Below are positions 1 through 4,616 of a stretch of DNA of 7,334 nucleotides, in pieces. Source of the stretch: Candidatus Uhrbacteria bacterium. GTDB taxonomy: Bacteria > Patescibacteriota > Patescibacteriia > UBA9934 > UBA11717. The stretch lies in the NCBI GenBank assembly GCA_013203725.1, contig JABMPK010000073.1:1-7334 (forward strand), given 5' to 3'. The number at the start of each line of letters is the position of its first letter. Position 1 is the first letter of the stretch. The position numbers and the translations under genes are program-made. Below the pieces are notes generated by a model, which did no database searches, was not told the DNA's origin, and saw only the letters and a program-made list of their open reading frames with translations.

Positions 1-258
1 ATACGTCCATTGATCAGTCAGGTGATACGCTCGGGAACAAGTGTGGGCGCAAATTACATGGAAGCAGACGCCGCCGAGTCGAAGAAAGATTTTAGGCACA
101 AGATATCTATTTGCAAGAAAGAAGCCAAGGAGACGCGTCACTGGATGAGGATGATTGCAAAGGCATCGCCTATACATGTTGAGGAGTGCAGAATCCTATG
201 GCTCGAAGCCGAGGAGTTAACTAAAATATTTGCAACAATTAGAAAAAATTCCGAATGA
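1..258 (+). CDS. Four-helix-bundle protein, 23S rRNA IVP/S23 family (5' end outside window)
   Basis: The frame is open to the left edge (I-R-P before the first visible TTG at 10), so this is the C-terminal 85 residues of a protein whose family is usually about 115-125 residues long. The family hallmarks are visible: R-SGTSVGANYMEADAAES, then KKDFRHKISICKKEAKETRHWMRM, then a last helix rich in Glu, Leu and Lys. These correspond to helices 2-4 of the bundle. Relatives are encoded inside intervening sequences of some 23S rRNA genes, and the Avd accessory protein of diversity-generating retroelements shares the fold; a basic, RNA-binding pentamer is known for Avd. No rRNA sequence is seen here, so this is a free-standing copy of unknown role. 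The TTG at 10 should not be taken as the start, because the conserved region continues upstream. A half-copy of the palindromic repeat begins just after the TGA stop. Confidence 0.88.
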   Translation: MRPLISQVIRSGTSVGANYMEADAAESKKDFRHKISICKKEAKETRHWMRMIAKASPIHVEECRILWLEAEELTKIFATIRKNSE

Positions 259-263
259 ACTCA

Positions 264-312
264 CCTTGGCCATTGATCATTCATTGGATCTTGGACATTT
301 GTAATTGGAACT
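264..312. repeat. Palindromic repeat family A, half copy (R1)
   Basis: This matches the right half of the larger elements at 2489-2610, 2847-2956 and 4440-4560. It contains CTTGGCCATTGATCATTC, then ATTGGATCTTGGACATTTG and TAATTGG. It shares CATTGATCATTCATTGGA (271-288) exactly with the copy at 2924-2941. The left arm is absent. It fills the gap between the IVP stop and the comEC start, so the comEC leader is made of repeat sequence. Confidence 0.8.
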
Positions 313-313
313 T

Positions 314-1540
314 ATGCCTCAATACCGTTTTCTCCAACTCGCTCTAACCTGCTGGCTTATCATTGTCGCCACGCATAGCTTTGCATACCGCGACCAGTGG
401 CCGCAGGTTTTGGCTGTGGACGGTCTTGAGTTATCGGGAGTGGTGAGCGAGGTCGTGTCACATAAGGGGAAGTCGCAAACTTTCAGAGTCGCCACAGACA
501 AGTATCCGGGTCGGGTGCAGGTTGTCGCGGGTGGCTATCCTCGCTTGCGAGTGGGTGATGTGGTGAGTGTGCGATGCGACCTTGAGCCGATTGCGGATAT
601 TTATGTTGAGGATTTTAGATACGATCGATATTTAGCGAAGGAAAAAGTCTATGCTATTTGTAGAGGCTATGGAACGCCGAAGATCCTAGGCTTCGAGTCT
701 GGCGTTCGATCGACACTGTTTAGTTTTCGAGATAGTTTTGAGCGCGTTATGCAGCGTAATCTTGTTGAGCCTCATGCTTCGTTTCTTGCAGGCTTGCTGT
801 ATGGTGCGCGGTCGAGTTTGCCGGATGACGTTCAAGAACAGTTTCGCAAAACGGGGACGATGCACATTGTTGCAGTGTCGGGGTACAACGTTACACTCGT
901 CGCAGATATCTTAATGTTGATTCTGACCGCCACGTTTTTAAAGCGCCAACATGCGTTCTGGTTTGTACTTATTGGCATTATAACTTTTGTGATATTCGTA
1001 GGAGGCGACCCGGCCGTTGTTCGCGCGGGGATAATGGGAGGACTTGTGTTGATTGCAAAGCGCGTTGGAAGGTTGCAGGGAACGGTGACGATTTTCTTGA
1101 TCGCCGCAGCTGTCATGACACTTTTCAACCCAAGAGTGTTACTCGACGACGCTGGATTCCAACTCTCGTTCGCCGCTGCAATTGGACTCGTAACGCTTGG
1201 GCCATGGATAGCACTCAAGCTCACCTTTATCCCAGTATTCTTGAACGCGAGATCAATCTTGAGCGAGACACTCGCCGCAATCCTGGCCACGATGCCGATT
1301 TCGATCCTGCAGTTTCACCAGTTCTCGCTCATAGCTCCGATTGCAAACTTGCTAGTCGTCCCATTGGTGTCGATCACGATGATGGTTGGTTTCATCAGTA
1401 TGCTCGGAGTAATAATAGTAAGCTCATTCGGCGGCGCGTGGCTTGGACCGTTCATAATGTTGCCCAGTTACGCATTACTTGAGACCATGCTCACAATAAT
1501 CGGTTGGCTTTCACCTCTACCATTTATCGACTTCTCATGA
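314..1540 (+). CDS. comEC: ComEC/Rec2-type DNA uptake channel, without MBL domain
   Basis: This is an inner-membrane channel protein for transport of single-stranded DNA in natural transformation. From the ATG at 314 it has 408 residues: one hydrophobic N-terminal segment (about 6-24), an OB-like DUF4131 region (about 35-115), then the multi-spanning Competence domain (about 140-400). Family motifs seen are FRKTGTMHIVAVSGYNVTL, DPAVVRAGIMGG, DDAGFQLSFAAAIGLVTLG and ATMPISILQFHQFSLIAPIAN. A TTG at 305 is also in frame, but it lies inside repeat R1; I prefer the ATG, although neither has a convincing Shine-Dalgarno sequence. The C-terminal beta-lactamase domain of full-length ComEC is missing here and is encoded by the next gene, whose ATG overlaps this TGA (ATGA, 1537-1540), suggesting translational coupling. 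The N-terminus has fewer hydrophobic segments than many ComEC proteins. No promoter was recognised upstream. Confidence 0.9.
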   Translation: MPQYRFLQLALTCWLIIVATHSFAYRDQWPQVLAVDGLELSGVVSEVVSHKGKSQTFRVATDKYPGRVQVVAGGYPRLRVGDVVSVRCDLEPIADIYVEDFRYDRYLAKEKVYAICRGYGTPKILGFESGVRSTLFSFRDSFERVMQRNLVEPHASFLAGLLYGARSSLPDDVQEQFRKTGTMHIVAVSGYNVTLVADILMLILTATFLKRQHAFWFVLIGIITFVIFVGGDPAVVRAGIMGGLVLIAKRVGRLQGTVTIFLIAAAVMTLFNPRVLLDDAGFQLSFAAAIGLVTLGPWIALKLTFIPVFLNARSILSETLAAILATMPISILQFHQFSLIAPIANLLVVPLVSITMMVGFISMLGVIIVSSFGGAWLGPFIMLPSYALLETMLTIIGWLSPLPFIDFS

Positions 1541-2439
1541 AACAACATAAAATAATTTTGTGGGTGATAATGATCGCGCTCGTGTTGAGCTCGTTTAGTC
1601 TTTTGTATGTCGGCGTTAGCGAGTATCAGCTGGCGCGTACGCACAGAAGGGCGTCCCTACAGTCGGAAGATTCTGGCAGCCCGGTTTGGTCGGTGCACGT
1701 CTTGGATGTTGGCCAAGGGGACGCGATTTTTGTAGAACTTCCAGGCGACATTCAGATGTTGGTTGACGGTGGGGTAGACGACACGGTCTTGTCTAGATTG
1801 AGCGAAGTTATGTTTCCGTGGGATCGGAGTATTGACTACATTGTGATAACGCATCCGCATGCAGACCACATCAATGGACTGATTGAAGTGTTGGAGCGAT
1901 ATGATGTCAAAAATGTTCTGATCGATAATGTTGTTTACGACTCAGTACCTTACGAAATCTTGCGCGAACGCATTGCAAGTGAAGGCTCTGTCGTAATTGA
2001 CCCTGATGATATTGATACTTTGATAAGTGGCGAGGTTGCGGTCGACGTAATCTATCCGTCACCAGAGATCGTTGTCGACGTTGGTGATGATGTTAATGAG
2101 GGATCGATAGTACTCAAGATTTACGACGGTACGAACTCGATCTTACTGACAGGAGACGCAGGTAACGATGTCGAAGAGCAGATCGGAAGTGTGATCGGCG
2201 ACATCGATATATTAAAAGTTGGACATCACGGCTCAACGTACGGAACATCGCGCGCGTTCTTGGATAAGGTTAGTCCTGAGGTCGCTGTCATCTCGCTTGG
2301 AGAAGACAACGACTACGGTCATCCGCATACGTCGACGCTTAAGAGACTAGCAGATTTTGGTGTGGAAGTTTTTAGAACGGATTTGCAAGGAACGGTGAGC
2401 ATCGATTTTTTTGGAGACGGGTATGAGGTTGGTGGATAA
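1537..2439 (+). CDS. ComEC-associated metallo-beta-lactamase-fold hydrolase, membrane anchored
   Basis: This 300-residue protein corresponds to the C-terminal domain of full-length ComEC, which in other bacteria is thought to degrade the non-transported DNA strand. Residues 6-26 form an N-terminal membrane anchor, followed by a short linker and the MBL domain from about 52. Metal-site and fold motifs seen are HVLDVGQGDAIFVELP (54-69), THPHADH (105-111, HxHxDH), LLTGDAG (203-209), VGHHGS (228-233) and NDYGHPH (258-264). The active site therefore looks intact. The start is the ATG at 1537 in the ATGA overlap with comEC; a TTG at 1504 in the same frame is possible but would place the first 11 residues inside the comEC coding region. 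The anchor would put the domain on the same membrane as the channel. Whether it is extracytoplasmic cannot be decided by eye. A hairpin follows directly. Confidence 0.9.
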   Translation: MKQHKIILWVIMIALVLSSFSLLYVGVSEYQLARTHRRASLQSEDSGSPVWSVHVLDVGQGDAIFVELPGDIQMLVDGGVDDTVLSRLSEVMFPWDRSIDYIVITHPHADHINGLIEVLERYDVKNVLIDNVVYDSVPYEILRERIASEGSVVIDPDDIDTLISGEVAVDVIYPSPEIVVDVGDDVNEGSIVLKIYDGTNSILLTGDAGNDVEEQIGSVIGDIDILKVGHHGSTYGTSRAFLDKVSPEVAVISLGEDNDYGHPHTSTLKRLADFGVEVFRTDLQGTVSIDFFGDGYEVGG

Positions 2440-2442
2440 TAA

Positions 2443-2470
2443 AAGCATGGCTGTTGAAGCCATGCTTATT
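2443..2470 (+). terminator. Probable intrinsic terminator of the comEC/MBL unit
   Basis: There is a perfect 10-bp stem, AAGCATGGCT (2443-2452) with AGCCATGCTT (2458-2467), and a 5-base loop, beginning 4 bases after the MBL stop codon. The downstream tract is only ATTTG, so the U-run is weak and termination efficiency is uncertain. Confidence 0.65.
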
Positions 2471-2488
2471 TGTGAACAAAGATGAGTT

Positions 2489-2610
2489 TAATTACCAAGT
2501 TCCAATTACAAATGTCCAATGAAGCTCCAACGTACAAGTTCGCCGATATCGGTTGCAACTTGGACCTTGGTCATTCATTGGACATTGGAACTTCGTAATT
2601 GGTCATTAAT
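2489..2610. repeat. Palindromic repeat family A, full copy (R2)
   Basis: The 13-base arms AATGTCCAATGAA (2511-2523) and TTCATTGGACATT (2574-2586) are perfect inverted repeats. They are centred on an inner perfect palindrome, CCGATATCGG (2543-2552), to within about one base. Outside the arms are further related words (GTTCCAATTAC on the left, GGAACTTCGTAATTGG on the right), so the whole stretch could fold as one long hairpin. It lies just downstream of the terminator of the MBL gene. Confidence 0.85.
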
Positions 2611-2789
2611 CTTTAGTGCTACTCCAGGAGGGTACGTTGTTCTATGAACCAATCGTACCTGACAACGCCTAGTGCAGTGTAAACCTCAGTAGCGTTGCGA
2701 AAACGTACAAGTTTGATGGTTGCGATAAAAGCGGTCGCTCGCATCTGAAATGTAGTTGTGAATCAACGTATTCGCCTCCTGGTTGTAGC
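2611..2789 (-). other. Short putative leftward transcript (sRNA or tiny ORF) between two repeats
   Basis: A strong-looking leftward promoter (2796-2823) reads into about 180 bases that hold no normal-sized gene. An AGGAGG lies at 2775-2780 and stands 8 bases before a TTG (2766) that opens a 26-codon frame ending at 2686. A second frame, 41 codons from ATG 2744 to TAG 2619, begins MRATAFIATIKLVRF but is too far from the AGGAGG to be served by it. Near the end is a hairpin, GGTACG/CGTACC on the transcript, with an inner GTTC-ATA-GAAC stem. I recognise neither peptide. It could be a small RNA, a small protein or the remnant of a decayed gene. Apart from this, the gap between the two repeats shows nothing. 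Confidence 0.3.
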
Positions 2790-2795
2790 ACATTA

Positions 2796-2823
2796 AGTAT
2801 AGTGGTTTTCGACCAGATGTCAA
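2796..2823 (-). promoter_or_regulatory. Sigma-70-type promoter, leftward
   Basis: On the minus strand TTGACA (2818-2823) and TATACT (2796-2801) are separated by 16 bases. This is one of the best promoter matches in the window, with the -35 a full consensus. It points away from ndk and towards R2, with no annotated gene of normal size in front of it. Confidence 0.55.
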
Positions 2824-2846
2824 GTAAAAAGACACACAATTAAGTG

Positions 2847-2956
2847 AAGTTCCAAGCCTTCAATTACAAATGTCCAATGAAGCTCCAATGTCCAAATCTC
2901 ACCGACGTCGGCTATAACTTGGTCATTGATCATTCATTGGACATTGGAAATTATTG
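2847..2956. repeat. Palindromic repeat family A, full copy (R3)
   Basis: The same 13-base arms as R2 occur at 2869-2881 and 2933-2945, centred on a different perfect palindrome, CCGACGTCGG (2902-2911). It ends 1-2 bases before the ndk stop codon on the minus strand, so ndk mRNA would run straight into this long hairpin. That could stabilise the mRNA 3' end or help termination; no separate U-rich terminator for ndk was found. Confidence 0.85.
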
Positions 2957-2957
2957 T

Positions 2958-3422
2958 TTAAACTCCTTCTCGGAAAATAAACTTGTCGCTCAACTTCTCG
3001 TAGCTGAAGATCTCGTTGTCTGCAAAGAATCGCTTGATCTCGTCTGCAGCTGCTTCACCTCCGTCGGACGCATGCACCAAGTTTGATGGCATGTTCATAG
3101 AAAGGTCGGCGCGGATTGTTCCGGCGTCTGCTGCTCGTGGGTTTGTAGACCCAACCAACTTGCGCACCTCAGCAATGGCTTCGATCCCCTCAAGAATCAT
3201 CGCAACAACAGGTGTGTCCATCATGTACTTCTTCATGTCAGGATAAAATGGCTTGTCTGCAATGTGGGCGTAGTGCTCGTCGAGCAATTCTTCTGTAAGA
3301 GGAATAATCTTCATCGCAATGATCTTAAGACCCTTACGTTCAAATCGCCCAATGATCTCTCCGAGGAGATCGCGCTGAAGCGCATCTGGCTTCAGGAGTA
3401 CAACGGTTCGTTCTACTGACAT
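2958..3422 (-). CDS. ndk: Nucleoside diphosphate kinase
   Basis: This cytoplasmic enzyme transfers the gamma-phosphate of ATP to other nucleoside diphosphates through a phosphohistidine. The 154 residues cover the full fold. Seen are ERTVVLLKPDALQR (4-17, Lys11), GRFERKGLKIIAMK, the YAHIADKPFYPDM region, GSTNPRAADAGTIRADLS (91-108, Arg104), and the active-site segment NLVHASDGGEAA (114-125) with catalytic His117. The segment reads SDGGEAA where many bacterial enzymes have SDSxESA, a conservative variation. The start is the ATG at 3420-3422; MSVERTVVLLKPD is a normal N-terminus. There is no clear Shine-Dalgarno sequence. The gene stands alone, with repeats on both sides. Confidence 0.97.
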   Translation of the reverse strand: MSVERTVVLLKPDALQRDLLGEIIGRFERKGLKIIAMKIIPLTEELLDEHYAHIADKPFYPDMKKYMMDTPVVAMILEGIEAIAEVRKLVGSTNPRAADAGTIRADLSMNMPSNLVHASDGGEAAADEIKRFFADNEIFSYEKLSDKFIFREGV

Positions 3423-3431
3423 AAAATAAAT

Positions 3432-3437
3432 ATCATA
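3432..3437 (-). promoter_or_regulatory. Possible -10 element of ndk
   Basis: On the minus strand TATGAT lies 9 bases before the ndk ATG, which would give an mRNA with almost no leader. No good -35 was found at the right distance, so this is tentative. Between here and the repeat at 3542 I see only a short hairpin near 3468-3485 and no gene. Confidence 0.3.
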
Positions 3438-3541
3438 ATAATTTGAACGAAGGATAACATTTTTGGGCGTTTATGTCCATAAGCGAAGCGTAGTAGCAAG
3501 CACTATGACCAGAGTGTGCAATATAATTTGAGATCGCCATT

Positions 3542-3649
3542 CTGTCATTGCGAGGGACGAAGCAACCCCAATAAGCATGACTCATAAGACCACCTATCGA
3601 GGTTGCTTCACTCCCGTTCCCTCCGAAGGCGGGCGCAGCGCAATGACAG
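3542..3649. repeat. Palindromic repeat family B (TGTCATTGCGAG...CGCAATGACA type)
   Basis: The outer arms CTGTCATTGCG (3542-3552) and CGCAATGACAG (3639-3649) are perfect inverted repeats. The inner arms GAAGCAACC (3559-3567) and GGTTGCTTC (3601-3609) are also perfect. The right arm carries about 20 extra bases (around 3610-3638) between inner and outer parts. From memory, similar TGTCATTGCGAG...GAAGCAA palindromes are scattered through genomes of unrelated bacteria; the exact match here would need a database search. It is unrelated in sequence to family A. Confidence 0.8.
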
Positions 3650-3670
3650 TGAGTACTAGTGTATTAAAAT

Positions 3671-3756
3671 TGATCCAATGACCAAGTTCACGCAGAACGT
3701 CGCTCCTTGGACTTTGGCCATTCATTGGAGCTTGGACATTTGTAATTGGTCATTAA
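3671..3756. repeat. Palindromic repeat family A, copy left of the protease (R4)
   Basis: This copy is inverted relative to R5: 3697-3728 is the exact reverse complement of 4466-4497 (32 bases). Its right end carries TTGGACATTTGTAATTGGT and reaches to within 25 bases of the protease start. The 13-base right arm is interrupted by about 6 bases compared with R2, R3 and R5. Confidence 0.82.
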
Positions 3757-3761
3757 TAATG

Positions 3762-3770
3762 TGTTATACT
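3762..3770 (+). promoter_or_regulatory. Extended -10 promoter of the M50 protease
   Basis: TGTTATACT is a full extended -10 (TGN plus TATACT, hexamer at 3765-3770), 10 bases before the ATG at 3781, predicting an almost leaderless mRNA. No good -35 is present at 17 bases; any upstream contact would fall within repeat R4. Confidence 0.5.
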
Positions 3771-3780
3771 CGAAACCAAT

Positions 3781-4437
3781 ATGATAGGACTACTATTTTC
3801 AGAGCCAACATTGTTTCTCGTCATAATATTGGCGATCATCTTTGCATTGTCTTTCCACGAGTTTGCTCATGCGTGGGCGGGGCACATGCAAGGGGACACG
3901 ACTGCCGAGCGCGCAGGTCGGTTAACTCTTAATCCACTTTCACACATTGACTGGGTAGGACTTCTGCTACTCGTAACCGTAGGGTTTGGGTGGGGGAAGC
4001 CGGTGCCGTTTAATCCGCACAACCTTCGCAATAAAAAGTGGGGACCAGTTATAGTGGCGCTCGCCGGACCAACGTCGAACTTGTTACTCGCGCTCGTCTT
4101 CACTGGAATATTTCACTTGTTGAATGCATACGCAGGACTACCAGCAACAAATGCGTTGATCGTGTTCGTAGTATTCTCCGTAATCATCAACATCGCATTG
4201 ATGTTATTCAACCTAATGCCAATCCCACCGTTGGACGGATCGCGCCTACTCAACATAATTTTCGAAGCGCCAAAATACGCACAGTTTAGATGGCGAATGG
4301 AAACGCAAGGAGTTTGGGTGTTGTTGTTCGTGATAATGCTAGACGCAATTTTCAACATAGGAATATTCGCAGGTTTGTTTAGCTTCGTGACAAACTTTAG
4401 TTGCGGAGTATTGTTGGGAGGTGCGGCGTGTATATAA
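3781..4437 (+). CDS. Site-2-type zinc metalloprotease, M50 family
   Basis: This is a membrane-embedded zinc protease that would cut substrates within or near the bilayer. In 218 residues it shows the minimal core of the family: a first hydrophobic segment with HEFAH (26-30; His26 and His30 as zinc ligands, Glu27 as catalytic base), then NPLSHID (51-57) and GFGWGKPVPFNP (68-79), a second core helix with AGPTSN (95-100), and a third with NLMPIPPLDGS (144-154), where Asp152 is the expected third zinc ligand. A last hydrophobic segment follows (about 177-208). There is no PDZ or CBS domain, so it resembles the short bacterial M50 proteins (often annotated as site-2 protease family) rather than RseP. 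Substrate unknown. The ATG at 3781 fits the promoter spacing; no Shine-Dalgarno sequence. The gene is boxed by inverted repeats R4 and R5. Confidence 0.93.
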   Translation: MIGLLFSEPTLFLVIILAIIFALSFHEFAHAWAGHMQGDTTAERAGRLTLNPLSHIDWVGLLLLVTVGFGWGKPVPFNPHNLRNKKWGPVIVALAGPTSNLLLALVFTGIFHLLNAYAGLPATNALIVFVVFSVIINIALMLFNLMPIPPLDGSRLLNIIFEAPKYAQFRWRMETQGVWVLLFVIMLDAIFNIGIFAGLFSFVTNFSCGVLLGGAACI

Positions 4438-4439
4438 GC

Positions 4440-4560
4440 AATTACCAATTACAAAGTTCCAATGTCCAATGAATGGCCAAAGTCCAAGGAGCGACGTCCC
4501 ACGCACACTTGGTCATTGGAACTTCATTGGACATTTGTAATTGGAGGCTTGGTTATTAAT
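4440..4560. repeat. Palindromic repeat family A, full copy right of the protease (R5)
   Basis: The family arms AATGTCCAATGAA (4461-4473) and TTCATTGGACATT (4523-4535) are perfect inverted repeats. The centre (GCG at 4491, CGC at 4504, with GACGTC between) is less symmetric than in R2 and R3. It starts 2 bases after the protease stop codon and shares a 32-base core with R4 in inverted orientation. Confidence 0.85.
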
Positions 4561-4579
4561 CCGAAAAGTCTTTGTCAAT

Positions 4580-4612
4580 AAAAAAAGCCGACCCTCCGTA
4601 TGGGGTCGGTCT
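4580..4612 (-). terminator. Intrinsic terminator of the 447-residue protein gene
   Basis: Read on the minus strand, CCGACCC and GGGTCGG (4603-4609 and 4588-4594) form a stem closed by a short loop, followed by C and a run of seven T (complement of 4580-4586). It begins a few bases after the stop codon at 4617-4619. This is the clearest terminator of the window and supports the minus strand as the coding one here. Confidence 0.88.
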
Positions 4613-4616
4613 TGTA

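Noticed and set aside
832..1290. 152-codon minus-strand frame
   Set aside because: It is the shadow of comEC, whose Competence-domain motifs are clear in the plus frame.
1504..1536. Upstream TTG start for the MBL protein
   Set aside because: It would place 11 residues inside comEC. The ATG of the ATGA overlap directly precedes a typical membrane anchor.
2611..2795. tRNA or known riboswitch in the gap
   Set aside because: No cloverleaf, T-loop or recognisable riboswitch core was found by eye.
2844..3086. 80-codon plus frame over R3 and the ndk end
   Set aside because: It consists of repeat sequence followed by the antisense of ndk.
3678..3932. 84-codon frame across repeat R4 and the protease start
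   Set aside because: It consists of translated repeat plus an out-of-frame reading of the protease.
264..4560. CRISPR array
   Set aside because: The repeats are large, palindromic, unequal and separated by whole genes; there are no regular spacers and no cas genes.
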